Shown here in pieces: positions 1 to 13,115 of a stretch of DNA of 64,000 bases; the stretch's first letter is position 1, and every line of letters starts with the position of its first letter. A program made the translations under genes and the position numbers. The DNA is taken from contig JANVCC010000021.1 in NCBI GenBank assembly GCA_025345505.1, forward strand, positions 26,949,881 through 27,013,880, given 5' to 3'. The stretch comes from Todiramphus chloris collaris (lineage: Eukaryota > Chordata > Aves > Coraciiformes > Alcedinidae). The notes beneath the pieces were generated by a model that worked only from the letters and a program-made list of their open reading frames with translations, made no database searches and had not been told where the DNA came from.

Positions 1-3000
1 TCACAATAGAAAATACTGCTTAGAAATTGAAAGTTTGCCCTCTTTTTTTAACTACATTGGTAGAATGGTCTCAATTTTTTTTCTTAAGTACCTTTGAACA
101 GGATCCTTCTCATCTTACTTTAACTAGGTACATGACAGATATGAAGCAACCTCTCTCTATCATCAGTAGAGTACACCCCAAGGACAATTTTTTGCAAATA
201 AACTTGGACAAATTCTCTGAAAATAACTTTTCAAGTGACTATAAAAGAAACCTAGATGCCTATCTTAGATTAGATGCTTAATGTCAGTACAGCTCAAAGC
301 AGTCAGGGTCAGTCAAATCACACTTATGTTTATAATTCTAATATTTAATATGCATGATACATATACTATATAATTATGTGTATAGGGTAGTCTTTGTACA
401 TGTCTATTTGTGTAAACACATGGAGGAATATGGGTGGATGTGTGTTTGTATACATATAAATTCAAATTACAGAAAATGTGCTTCCTAGCTTCTTTACAAA
501 CCTAAACTAATACAGGTATGTTGGAGCAGACAAAAATACATTCCTCTTTTATAAAGGAAATAAATCATCTTATATAATGAATAAATTAAAGCTTTTAGCA
601 CAGGTTTTGCTAGTGTACCAAAGAGTATTTCCTTTCTAATCTCTGTTGCAGTTGCATAAAGTTACACATGACCTTAAGGGTATTTAATAATTCAGGTACT
701 TAATCTCTAAATCAGTCATAGCATGAAATAGGAATAATGCCACACAAGAGTAAGAGAAAACATGAGATTTTAATCCAGTAACAATGAGATAAAGTCTTAT
801 TTATGTCTGGTGCCAAGTGAAATAATTTATATTCATAGAACAATTTTCTTTTTGCCTATACATGCACCCTAATTGTTATAATCTGTGTTTTCCAGACTTC
901 TTACTCAACTCAAACCTGGAGACTCAGTTTCCTTAGCAATCACTGACCAATGTTCAGTATATTTTCTACAGCAATACAAATGAAAGAACCTGCATAAAGA
1001 AGATGCAAAAGAAAAGTAAAATGAGGAGCCAATACTGTCACCACTGCCATGGTGGACATGAATTTCCAGACATAGCATTAAAATGAGGACATAACTGCCA
1101 AATTCTGGAGCCAAATTTTAAATTTGGATACATGCTTGTAATTCCCACTGGTTTCATTAGGACCTATTTTTATGTACCATAGAAGAGGGTTTGGCTTAAG
1201 ATTTGTAATCATATCACATTAAAAAAACTCGTTCTTCAGGTGCAACCAGAAGTTCAGTGAGTTAGCGTCATGCAAACCACATTATGTAAATATTTGGACT
1301 GCTTACTTTTTCTTTTATAAAACATTTCAGAGTGAGCAATGGTTCCTATTACACTACTTACCAGAGACAGTATTTCTTGCAAATGGTCAAGTCAAAACAG
1401 AACAAACAGCACAGCTAAAGAACTGTGAGGCAAAATGCAGGAAATCATGCATACTGAGAAGAGTCACTGAAAAGCAGAGTGTTCTAAATATTAATCTCCT
1501 GGTCTGCTACAACAGCTAATACCAGAAAGAAGCTAAGAAGTGCTTAGCAATACTCTTACGAACACTATATACAACACAACCTTAAGTATTCTTTATCAAA
1601 AATACCCTGAATAAATCTCAAGAAAGACATACACAGCAGACATAATCTGTCATACACGTTGTGAGAAGATTTACCGCTGTTTGTGCAGTTCTCAGCGTTG
1701 TGCCATTGACACAAACACACCTGTGGGTAGGATTTATTTTCATACTGAAGCACTTAGATCAGGTGTGTATCACAGTGCATCCATGAACTCTGAATCCTAT
1801 CTCACATTATAGATGTGGTGTTCAATTGCCTAAACATAGATGTATTGTGTTTTCTATAACATCCAAGGGTAGCTAAGATCCCACACAGGGATGATAGATG
1901 TAAGACAGTATTTATATGGCATCTGGACTCTTCTAAGTGACAGAAAAAGGACAAGTAGAATAACCTGGACAACTGCGTCAAGGCTTTGTCCAATACAGAG
2001 TTGTAATACTCTTCCATGAACACAAGCATCAGGTGCCATTTGAGATTCCAAGGATGCTAAAATATCTGTATGCATCTAGTGGATGTGATTTAGGATGAAT
2101 AGCAGACCTGTGATATTCCACAAAAGCAGCTGGAGACTACATGTGATACTGTAGGGACTCAGAAATGGCACTGAATATAGATGTTTAAGCAACTTCATCA
2201 TGCCAAAGGTAGTGTAGATAGCTACTGGATTCATCCTAAAGTAGACATCCTGGGGGAGATTCATTTGGCTTAAGATAGATATGACCTTTGAGGCTCCTTC
2301 AGGTATTTGAGAAACCTTCACAAGTCAGACATGGTATGTGAGCACATATGAAAAACTTGTGCTCTTCTCAAGCAGCAGCTGGATACCTCTCTCAGTCCAA
2401 AGTCACCTATCAGCAAGCAACAAGCTGCATATCTATGTTAGATGAGCTGAAAAGCTCCGTACCACCTGTATGGACTTTGACTGCAGTGGGAGCTTGCATT
2501 GCATGTCCATTTTTGTACTGTAGGAACATATATTTGAGAGACTGGATCTGGAGTTGAAATTAAAGGCATTCATTAACCAACATGAAATATTCCAGTGCCT
2601 CTGAATTAATGGAAGACTGGACAGGTGTATCACCACTACAATGTCATGTAATCTGGAAGTCAAACTTTATACCAGCCAGTACTGATGGTAGAGGACACCA
2701 TTAGTATTCCTGTAATTCCATCTCAGTCCTAAACTAGGATACCTAAGCTGTATATTTTAATGTCCCTTTATAATGACTCTTATTTGAAGCCCTCTCTGCT
2801 TTAAAATCATGGGCAGTGGTACTAAAAAAAAATAGCTTTAAATGACACGCAAATGACACAGAAACAGCAATGAGTCCTTGTTGCATTGAATACAACTTGC
2901 AAAGTGCAAATGTAAAAATCCTTCAGATTACTTTCACATCGCAAATTTTTACTCCTCATTTATTCCATTTAATGTGTTCATTAGACGGAAGCAGCTTAAA

Positions 3001-3068
3001 GCAAAAAGCATTTAAGAACTGGAAACTGAATAGATAAATTCTTAGGTGGAAACTCTGCATTCTCTTAA
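1..3068. other. Gene-free 5' flank, segment 1
   Basis: AT-rich DNA with no coding exon, RNA gene or repeat family that I recognise. The open frames here are short, lack recognisable domains and overlap on both strands, as expected by chance. The part from about 1560 to 2700 is a little less AT-rich and may hold an old, unrecognised repeat, but I could not assign it. Confidence 0.6.
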
Positions 3069-4030
3069 TAGAATCATAGAATCATGGAATCATAGAATGC
3101 ATTTGGTCTGAATGGACCTTTAAAGGTCATATAGTTCACCCCCCCTGCAGTAAGCAGGGACCTTTAACTAGATCAGGTTGCTTAGACCCCCATCAAGCCT
3201 GACCTTGAATGTCTCCAGGGATGAGGCTTCCACCACCTCCCTGGACAACTTGTTCCACTGTTCCACTACCCTCAAAGTAAAGAACTTCTAATGTCCAAAC
3301 TAAAACTACCGTTCTCTAATTTAAAACCATTGCCCATCGTCCTATCGCTACATGCCCTTGGAAATAGTCCCTCCCCAGCTTTCCTGTTGACCTCCTTCAG
3401 GTACTGGAAGGCTCCCCAGAGCCTTCTCTTCCAGGCTGAACAACCCCAAGTCCCTCAGCCTGTCCTTGTAACAGATGTGTTCCAGCCCTCTGAACATTTT
3501 TGTGGCCCTTCTCTGGACCCATTCCCTTAGGTGCATGTCCTTCCTATGTTGGGAGCTCCAGAGCTGAACACAGTACTCCAGGTGAGGTCTCACCAGAGCA
3601 GAGTAGAAGGGCAGAATCATCTCTCTTGATCTGCTGGACATGCTTCTTTTGATGAAGCCCCAGGATGCAATTGGCCTTCTGGGCTACAAGTGTGCACTGT
3701 TGTCTCACATTCAGCTCTTCATCCACTGGTAGCCCCAAGTCTTCTCCACAGGGCTGTTCCTATCACATCATCCCCCAGCCTGTATTGATAACAAGAATTG
3801 CCCCAGCCCAGGTGCAGGACCCTGCACTTGGTTATGTTGAACCTCATGAAGTTCAGCTGGGCCCACTTCTCCAGCTTGTCCAGGTCCCTCTAGATGACAT
3901 CCTGTCTCTGGCATATCAACCACACCATTCAGCTTGGTGTCATCTGCAGACTTGCTGAGGGTACACTCAATCCCACTGTCTATAATATTGATGACGATAT
4001 TAAACAGAACATTTCTACCCCAAAAACCAG
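3069..4030 (-). mobile_element. CR1 LINE, 5'-truncated, reverse transcriptase C-terminus plus 3' UTR
   Basis: This is a chicken-repeat-1 non-LTR retrotransposon on the minus strand. The + strand begins with tandem TCATAGAA-type units at 3069-3098, the complement of the CR1 3' tail. Reading leftward on the minus strand from about 4030, the sequence encodes the end of the CR1 reverse transcriptase. It includes an ADDTKLNG segment at the YxDD catalytic box (the first residue is Ser, where CR1 usually has Phe), then YSALVRPHLEYCVQLW and KDRLRDLGLFSLEEK. The copy has lost everything upstream of the catalytic region, the usual 5' truncation of CR1, and carries frame disruptions, so it is inactive. 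It is one of the better-preserved CR1 copies in the window. Confidence 0.93.
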
Positions 4031-7000
4031 ACAAATGCTTACATGAGAGAAAAATAAATGTTTTCTCTATTGCAAATAACTAGTCTACATCATTTTTCGT
4101 ACTGTTGCATACTCATGTAACACAGACTAAAACTTGGAAGACTGAGCTATTCTACTTCTTTCTGACAGATAAAAATAAATAGCTTAATTAACATTTAACC
4201 AGAGGATTCAAATGTGGAATAATTTTTCACCTGAAACACAGCTGGCACTTTAACTCTTTTTTTTTTTTTTATTGTTTCTTCACTTCTACAAGCTAGAGGT
4301 TGAAAAAATTAAATACCATAGAATTAATCACCAGAGGTCAGATTTTGCACTCACTTGTGCAAGAATGCATCCAAAAAAGGACCAGTGAAGGCAATATATT
4401 TACATTAATGATGTATTTATATCTCTGTGAGGTGAATCAAGCTCAGTGTATTTTAAATGAGCAGGACAGAGAGCTATGAAACAAACATTCCAAAAATAAT
4501 TACCTTCCGAGTGAGGTTGTCAAGACTAGACAACAAGAACTAACATGACAGTCCAAATAAAAGGATCCTGATGAAAATTATTTCAAGGTGATTTCGAGTC
4601 TTATGTAAGTTAAAATCAGTGGAGCTCTGTTAAAAGGATCCAGCCAAATCCAGTGCTTAACCATGCAGAGGACCAGATGTTTTCATGTCAACCTGGAAAA
4701 GGACTTATGTTAATAAGAATATAATGAATGGGGCTACTTAGGGTCTAATAATTTCACTGGCCTAGGACCAGAAAGCACAGTCAGCAGCTCTCAGTGTGAA
4801 ATCAGTGGCTATCCGAAACAGTAAATAAAAATAAATCACTGTATTTCACGGAGTTCACCTTCAGAAGATCCTGACAATTGCTATCTTTTGTCATTCTTTC
4901 ATTCCTAGTGCCCAAACTGCAGCCCACCACAATGACCATTCAGAAACAGGGAACTGAGGGTGCATGTTACATGTCCCAGAGCCCTTGAGAGTCTTTCAGG
5001 GATTCCTGAGGTGCGGGTTTCCTGGGGAATGAGTGAGAATCTGTGCTGGGGAAGGAGCCAAGCATGGCACCTCCACAAAGGGAACAACCCCTGGAGCCAA
5101 GTATCTCCCAAAATGCATCTAGATCGTACATGGAGAGACTTAGTTCACAGTAAACAGAAGCACATACCCAGTCTTGGGGCCAGGATCCAGAGCAGCTTGG
5201 CAAGTTACTTTCTTGGCAGTGTAAGCTTAACATGTCATGTTAAGCTGTAGTAGCTATTTCATGTAGTAGCTATAACATGTCACTGTAGTAGCTATTTCTT
5301 GGAAAATACAGCCTGCAATGCATGAACATGCTCTCTGAAGCAGGAATCAACATAGAAAATTTATAATCATAAAATAAAATAAAATACAAAATGACATAAA
5401 AAAAGGTTTTCAGAGTTTACTTTGCCTGATATTCTGTGGTTTCTCCCCAGTGGAAGGACTAGAGACTCTCATCTCTAGCGGGTGGAGGACCCACCAGAAA
5501 AAAAACAGTCTGACTCATCAGATGCCCTTTGAGGAATAGCCAGAACAAATACAGATGGCTGATAATGTACAGTATATGTCATCTACAGATAACTCTCAGT
5601 CTGAACACACATTAGAATGGAAGAACACTGAAATATGAAGATAGTTTCTTAGTCAACCTGACTTAATCATCCACTGCTTTAGAAAATCTAAAAAAGGTAG
5701 TCACTTCTTATAGAAGATTTCACAGAGAAAAAAACTTTTTAAATTTCCTGAGGTATATTTTTCAGAGAATGGTATGAAATATAAATGTTCTGAACCAGTA
5801 TATCCCACAGATATTGTGACAATCCTCTGACACGCATTAATCATTCAGTTTTAAGGTGATATTAAGGTAAGCAGAAACTCTGAAACCATTTCACAGGGTA
5901 ACAATCTACCCTGGGAGATTATTTCTTATCATCTCTGCCTTCCCTATATGCCTTACTGCAGCACACCCCATCAGCAATCAGGAGTGAGTGATTCTTTTAT
6001 TAACTTTTTGCATGAAATGAGAAGTTTGATGAAGCTTGTGGCTGTATAGATACAATACAGTACTTGTATGTACTGTGCATAGAAAGACTGTGCAAAGAAA
6101 GTCCCTCTTTCTGGTGGTTCATATAAAGTTGCCCAGCTACTGTTTGCTGGCTCTTCCTCACCATTTCCAATTGCTAAACTGTATTACAAGACAAGAAATA
6201 TACTGAATATTTCCACAGCAGTTGCTACAAGAATGTTATGCAGATACAGATGTGAAAAGAGCTGGTCTGTGTGATGATGAAGGAGGGGAACAGCAATTCC
6301 CCTAGACAATCTCTCCGTCTCTCAGAATACTACAGAGATTCATATTGCAGAGCAGTGTTAAACTGTGGGAAAACAATGAATAATGGTCAGTCTCCTACAG
6401 TTGCTTCAGAACTCAGAGCTACCATGCATCTAAGTGACCTCTGCTTCTGCTAGGTCACCAAGAGGTAAATAACAGAAGAAAGGCAGTAAATGAAGCATTA
6501 TTGTGCAGACTCTGCCTGTACTGTATCAGTTCTGTAGAAAAATAAAGGTTTCCTGTGTTCTTTTCCTCCATGGTCTCAATTGTGCGATTAAGCGCAGCAC
6601 TACACTATGCGTGGTGTGAGTTACTTTGCCTCAGGCTGAGCACTGGGAGGTTCAAGGAAACAAAAAGATTCCCAGAGTGATGTGGTTTACCCAATGAGAG
6701 CTTGAGTAAACTGCTTTATATCTGTGGTCTGGAACATATGGATTGACCAAGTGGCAGTCCCATGCCTGTGCCTTACACTGAGAGGTGGGAAAGAGGGGAG
6801 CCTGGTCCTGCAGTCTACTCTTCCAAGGCATGTGTGTCTCTCCTGTGCTTTTGCTCCACTTTATTCAGGCTCTAATTTGCAACACCACCCCTCCAATATA
6901 GGAATACCTTCACTACAAATCAGCATCTGCATTTGGATATGAAAACTTGAAACTATGAAACCAGAAGGAGGGTGGAGAAAGGTATATTAGGCTGGACATA

Positions 7001-10000
7001 ATGTTACAGGTATATCCTCCTTCCAGAGCCTGAGGTTTTTCATAAAGATCTGGTTTATATATGCATGGCATTGTAGAATGCCTTGTGGTTATATTCTCAA
7101 GGAAATGCTTTGATCTTTTCCGGTGAAAAGAAAACTTAGAAAACTGGTTTTGGTTATACTCTAATCTCAAAATAAAACAAACATATGAAATGCAGAATGA
7201 CAATAAAAACAGATTTTTTGTTAGTTGCTTTACTCTTGTGATTTCTAGTCGGTCTCACAGGTCATAATTTACAGTTCTTAAATGTGCAATACCCAGCACA
7301 TCACACTAAAGTCATTTTACTCCAGGAAAAAGGTGGTTGGCTTGTCGAAGTATGAAGCATGGTCAATATTTCCACTGCCTTGAACCCAGAGTTAAGCAAG
7401 AAGGTGGGTTTTTTTGCCAGTAATCCTGAAATGCATGAAAAGACACACTTTAATAATCAGAATTATTCATTTCAGATTAATAGATATGACTGAATATTCT
7501 CACCTTGAATATTCATTTATACATGGCTTGGCTACATTCACCATCGAACATCTACACTTCTAAATTTAAGGCAACAGCCCTTCCAGGTACTTGGGCCAAA
7601 ATTGCACACTATATTTACATTTTCTTTGAATGTCAAATTTGCTCCATCCCAGTTTTCACATGCAAAGATTAACCATTTTCATGATCCACTTAGTCTTCCT
7701 CCAAGGATCCAGACAGAAATTCATCCTTCATTTTTCTCCTACAAATGAAATACCATATGCTTAATAAAAAAAGGCAATGCATGCATGATTTCTCAGAATC
7801 AGGAGCAGATTTGAAATTGCCGTAGCTTTCGGCTGCAATCCTCTTTTGTTTGTAGCTTCCTAATATACAGCATAAATGCAAATGAAAAATACTTCCATGT
7901 AATGGAACATTTTTCTCATAAAAGCCAACACATGCTATGCTTACAGGCAGAACTATACTATTGGCTGACAATATGAGCTTAAATAGCAATTTTGTAGTTA
8001 GTTGTCCACTAGGCATAGTGAACAAAGTGCCAAAGTTGGTATGATGGCAATTCAGTGAACAGGAAAGTCAAGACTGATGTGTAAATGATGGAAACAATGA
8101 AGATGCATGTGTTTATAAGACGAAAGAAGGAGGATTCTGAAGAAAGAGACCGCAATAGATAAGGTATCTGGAAAAATGTTTAGAATATCTGCTGAGTATC
8201 TGAGTCTGAAAATATTTTTCACAGCAAACATCTGATATAAGAAGAATTAAAAACGTATTTCATTACATCTGGCTTTCAACAGGCTTTTTGGGGTTTTTTT
8301 TCAGCTGGCTTTTTCTTTCTGGCTTGGGTGGCCAGGCTGCTTTGGTGGTCACTTATTTTCCCATCAGAGATATTCAAGTTTATCTCAGATTAAAGTTCTA
8401 CCATAATTAAATTTTATGACCTGCAACAGCAATTTATTCTCATTTAGACTGCTGATATATCACCCTGAACATTCTGACAAGACAGAGAAGGTCTTGAAGA
8501 ACGGGCCAAGAAAATGCTGTGGGTGTTTGTTTATGTACACCATACCATTCAGCTATTGCACAATGTATCAGCCTGGAGATATTTCTATTTATAATTTCAT
8601 CAGAGCAAAGAGGTATTTCTTTTTGCCTCCAAGAACTGTTGATTAAATAATACTTGTCAGCTAAACTTTAAGTTTGCTAAGTTTTTATGAAACAATCTGA
8701 CAATTAGCCTTCTAAATGTTGAATTAGACTTTCTTGTAAGATGCCAGAAAAACTGTAATGTAAAAACTGAGGCTTCATTAAGGACAGCTATGGTCAAAAC
8801 AGACACTCAGGTTTAAAGCTAGTTTGATTTTAGTTCCTAGTGAAGACAACCACCAGAAAAATACAACTCCACATTTCATCTGGAGATATCTACCCATGTA
8901 CATGGCCCTTACTCAAACAAAACATTCGGGGGAACAAATGGGCATGTCATCCAGCCAAGAATGATTTGACTAGTACTAATGTCAGAAATACATCCTTGTG
9001 TCTGCCAGCATACAAACACAGGGAGAGCTGAGTGACCCATGTGAATACAGCTGAGCAGGTAGTCCCACCACCTTGTTCTTATTGTTTTGATTACAGTTCT
9101 TGCACAGCAGGTACCATTTATTTACACATATCTTGAGTATGTATGGCTCCTATACATTACAAGTTCAGTTTGGCCCCTCACAGAAGGATTTTGTCTTTAT
9201 TTCCAGTCCTCTCTACTTTCAGAAACATCTCAATGTAATACATTCCCAGCTGAAAGATTCACTTCATCCAGTTGTCAGAAGAATAGCTCTCCACATCTGG
9301 ATCCTGTTTCCTGGAGGACCATGCAAGTGTCACACAAAAGCCATACTTCAGAGTATCAAACTCTTAATAGAAGAGGAAAACACTCCAAATGTAGTGAAGA
9401 AAAACCTTAATAGGGGAACTGTGACAACATTTGTTGATGCACACACACAGAAACTAGCCATGAGAAACTAAATGCCTGACAAAAAGTACAAGCTCTCCAT
9501 TTTTTTTCAATTGGTGCTTGCTGAAAGATTTGTGCACACTTTTCATCATGCCAGAGATGCCAAGGCCAGCTGGACGTCTAAGGCATTCCTCAACCGAGAT
9601 GACTAAGGCCCTCCACTGCTCAATTCACACTGCTCTGGCTCAGTGAAACCTTCTATGTCACTTGTTGGACAGACAAGCACCAATGTATCTGCTCTGCATG
9701 ACATTGGTGGCATTCCTTCTTGATAGCAATGGACTTTCATCTAGGCTGGATCAGTTAAAGTTATGTGAGCAAGAAGGACATGAAGCCAATACCAAGTGCA
9801 GTTTACCATGTGATACACACATGGTCTTTGCTTAAAAAAACTTTCAAATATTTCTTGTATCTGTGAGTTGCTATTCCACTCCATTGCCATTTTAGACTCC
9901 AAGGGATATTTCTGCTGTCTTAACATCTGTCAATAATTATCAGGGGAAGACAAATTAATCAGTACTAATGTATCATGAATATATGACTAAACTGGATTTA

Positions 10001-12204
10001 TGATTTTGCTTTGTATTACCAGAAATTCTATTATAAGCAAGACCAAACACCGTTTTCCTTTATCTTCAGCCCATCACTAAAGAAGAGAGCACTCCCTCTG
10101 GTATGCTGTAATAGCCCTGTGCCATGTCAGATATGCAAAGCAATCATAAATCCACTTTAGCTTGTTAGTTTACTGCTGTTTTCTATCACCAGACAAGCAC
10201 AAAGCAACTGGAATGTGTCAGTGAATCTGGCCCTAAATCACACTTCTGTTTTTTCTTTTTCAAGTGGTATTTTTAAGTCGTGCCAAGTAATAACATTCCA
10301 AGACACCCAGGGAAGAGAGTTACACAACATTTACTGACTTTCTAGCATGTTGATGGCCCTATTCTCTGTTAAGTCCTGGCTTCTTAGCAGTGTGGGCAAA
10401 GCAGTATGAACCCAGCTCAACTGACTAGTTAAACAGAGTTTACTAGAGTAGTATGCAGAAGTATACTGTTCCTGAAAGAGGTGCTCCAGAGTTCAGTAAT
10501 TCAGTTTCTTTTTTTGTTTCATAAATATATCCTGGGGAAATAATTAAATCATAATTGTAGTGGAGGAAAAGTTTCTCAAACATTTTCTAGAAGGAATAAT
10601 TTTCTTCCCCTTCTTACTTTCGTCTTATTTTGAAATACTCTACGTTTACATTTTCCTATTTTCAAGAGGAAAGCCAGAAGCACATAAGCGACAGTCAGAG
10701 AGATAAAGCTGCACTATCAGTCGAAAGTTGAAAGTCAGATCAGCAGCAGGGTAAAAAAAAAACAAAACACAGAGAAGGTGCGAAGACAGTGGCTGGTGAA
10801 CCTAGAGACAAAATTGTCTTTCTTTAGCAAGACATGGAAGCACACAAAAGTCTCTTTAACATCACATTCCTGAGTAACTGTGCCTGGTTCCACAGTCAGA
10901 CTAAATGAAATGGCAATTGCTCATCCATTACATTTGACAAGGATGTTGCTGTTATTAAAAAATCATGTTTATTTAGTGTGTTATTCTACTCCAAAGAAAA
11001 CCATGAGACTATGCAAATGGTTCATGAGACATCATGATGATATGAGTCCTCTTGTGACCAGGGAATCACTTATACACATATGTTTTTTGCAGCTATGGGA
11101 CTTAGATTGTTTTGCTTAATGTGATAAGAAAGAGCAACAATCTAAACCTGTTTTTCTGAAACCATGGATAACAGTTTTAGTTGCATTAAATAAATAAATG
11201 GATCAAATCAGCTACATACATAAAAAAGAAAATCCTCATGAAAATCAATGCAAATACAATATGTCAACCTATATTCATCGGCAATAATCTAGTGCAGGAA
11301 AAAGTATATTTATACTGGGACCTTGTTACCACATTTGTCATTTAACTTGCCAGCCCAGCAGGGCTTCAAACACAGACAGAAATTAAAATTAGTTAGGCAA
11401 CCAAAGGGTACGTAGAGACAAATGAGACCATAAAGGGGCCCTGCTTGTCGAAAATTTGTGGAATTGCAGATTTCTTTTATGTATATTCATCTGCTATTCT
11501 TCCACAGGAGAAGAATTTCATAGGAACTTCACAGGGCTAACTCAGTGCTATATGCCTTTTTAGGGCAGTCTGAAAGAGAAGTAGGAAATTAGGGATATAG
11601 AGGTTGGTATAATTTAATGGCCTGATTTCATAAAGGTCCAAGAATGTGGTCATCTTTTTCCCTATAAGCCTGCATTTTTGCCTGATTTTTATAAAGATAA
11701 GTAAGTGCTGTCAATTATTTCAGCTTGTAAGAAAACTTTTGGTGCTAGCCACAGAGGCTATCTGTCTTTGATAAAAACATCTGAAAAGCAGCATGGGAAT
11801 GGGTTTCACTTTCAGAATACCCCATGTTCATATGGCCACCACATGGGTCAAAAGTCCAGCTATGTGTGCCCTTGCACTGCACATGCTACCATGCAGTGAC
11901 TGCTTATGCCCAGAGTCTTTATCTATACTTGATCATAAAATGGCCAGGAATGGAGCTCAGCTCAAGTGGCTTTTATCTGTGCTTTTCTGAAGGTGCAATC
12001 TGTGGCATGCAAAATCCAGCCTCTGCACATGTTTGTCTGCAAGTTTTGAAAACAAAACACCTGCTGAGAAAAGAGAGAAGTCCTATAAATCATACATGAC
12101 CAACAGCTTTTTTTGACCAACAGCTAGTCAAAGTCTCACAGAAGTTTCTGAAATATGAACCATACCATGTTTCAACTGTTACCATACTGTGGCTTGGAAA
12201 GTAG
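4031..12204. other. Gene-free 5' flank, segment 2
   Basis: About 8 kb with no supportable gene. It holds a T-rich tract at 4257-4271, a short palindrome with a repeated 11-mer at 5224-5295 (listed separately), and otherwise AT-rich unique-looking DNA. The longest open frame is 123 codons (9100-9471). It has no recognisable domain and is overlapped by another frame in the same place, so I treat it as chance. Confidence 0.6.
5224..5295. repeat. Palindrome followed by three copies of an 11-mer
   Basis: Positions 5224-5246 form a perfect inverted repeat: 11-bp arms AGCTTAACATG and CATGTTAAGCT around one central T. It is followed by three copies of GTAGTAGCTAT at 5247-5257, 5263-5273 and 5285-5295, with part of the palindrome (AACATGTCA) echoed between copies two and three. 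It looks like a small local duplication. I know of no function for it. Confidence 0.85.
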
Positions 12205-12321
12205 CCACAGAATAAGAAGACCACAGGATAATTCAGGTGGGAATGGATCATGGCAGGTGTCTAGTCCAAGCTGCTGCTCAACACAGAGGTAGGTGTGACA
12301 TTAGATTGGATTGCTCAGAGC
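12205..12321 (-). mobile_element. CR1 LINE 3' end (left part, split by an LTR)
   Basis: The minus-strand CR1 3' tail (CACAGAAT-type units from about 12205) is followed by the conserved 3'-UTR segment around GTCTAGTCCAAGCTGCTGCTC. The match to CR1 stops at about 12321, where an LTR begins, and resumes after 12736. The two halves are one older CR1 interrupted by a later insertion. Confidence 0.88.
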
Positions 12322-12732
12322 TGTTTCCTGCCTTCGGCTTGGACAGAGTTAATTTTCACCAGAAGCTGGAAGGGGGCCATAGACAGGATAGACAAACTAT
12401 CCAGGCAATGGCATATTCGACAGCATAATGATGTCACGCCCCCTATATAAGAGTGGGGAGGTGGGGTGGGCAGCATGCGTGGTCTCTGGCCACACATTTG
12501 GTGCAGGGCTAGTCAGTCTGTGCAGTTTATAGCACTCACTTTATACATTGGTTTATTGCTGTTACTGATACTACTCTTGCTGATTCTCTTCTTGCGTTGT
12601 TCTATTAAATTCTCCTTATCTCAACCCACAGGGTTTTGACTTCTTCTCCCTGTTCTCCTTCCCCTCCCAGTGAGGAGAGATGAGGGTGACTGAGTGGCCA
12701 CTTGCTGCTCAGCTGTGGTCTAAACCAGGACA
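12322..12732 (+). mobile_element. Solo LTR of an avian endogenous retrovirus, inserted in a CR1
   Basis: A block of about 410 bp interrupts a CR1 copy and has the layout of a retroviral LTR on the + strand. It begins TGTTT, has a TATA-type motif (TATATAAG) at 12444-12451 and an ATTAAA poly(A) signal at 12604-12609, and ends in ACA at 12732. The 3' portion, with CTCAACCCACAGGGTTTTGA and a final TAAACCAGGACA, resembles LTRs I know from avian ERV (ERVL-like) families. The family name is tentative. AGCTG occurs at both edges (12319-12323 and 12732-12736), consistent with a short target-site duplication, although it overlaps the expected TG and CA ends and so leaves the exact borders uncertain. 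No internal retroviral region is visible nearby, so this is a solo LTR fossil, younger than the CR1 it sits in. Confidence 0.8.
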
Positions 12733-12736
12733 GCTG

Positions 12737-13115
12737 TGTGCAGTGGGGTTTGCAAACCTGAGAGATAGCACAACCTCTCTGGGCAACCTGCTCCACTGCT
12801 TGTCTGCCTTCAACATATTGTTTTTGGTTTTCTGGTTTGGGTTTTTTTTTTGCTTTGTACCACTTGGTAGCTTTTGTGTTCCAAAGTACAGATGTCTCTT
12901 GTTCTCCTGCCATGTACCTCCTTAAAGAGCCTGGCTCTGTCTCCTGATGACTGCCCTGTATGGGGGACTCTTCTCTTAGGTCCCCCCAAAGCCATCTTGT
13001 CTCTGGGATAAACAAGCCAATATCCCTCAGCCTTTTCTCAAAGGACAAGTGTGCCACCCCCTCTGAGCATTCTGATGGCCCTCCACTGGACCATTCTCAA
13101 CATCTCTACAATTGC
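12737..13115 (-). mobile_element. CR1 LINE (right part, split by an LTR)
   Basis: This continues the minus-strand CR1 of 12205-12321 after the LTR, with the usual CACAACCTCTCTGGGCAACC segment of the CR1 3' UTR. The end of the reverse-transcriptase coding region follows, including the complement of the RLRDIGLFIPE region. A pyrimidine-rich T/G expansion at about 12818-12860 is not part of the usual CR1 sequence. The copy is 5'-truncated and inactive. Confidence 0.88.

Noticed and set aside
1560-2700. Possible old LTR or other repeat
   Set aside because: Composition and several short near-repeats suggested a degenerate element, but I could find neither ends nor a family resemblance.
3348-3958. 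Overlapping 64-97-codon frames at 3.3-4.0 kb as host genes
   Set aside because: The minus-strand frames are CR1 reverse-transcriptase remnants and the plus-strand ones are their shadows.
9100-9471. 123-codon plus-strand frame
   Set aside because: No recognisable domain, no splice or promoter context, and another overlapping frame of similar length in the same place.
12605-13057. 150-codon minus-strand frame as a gene
   Set aside because: It runs across the junction of an LTR and a CR1. The recognisable part is CR1 reverse transcriptase.
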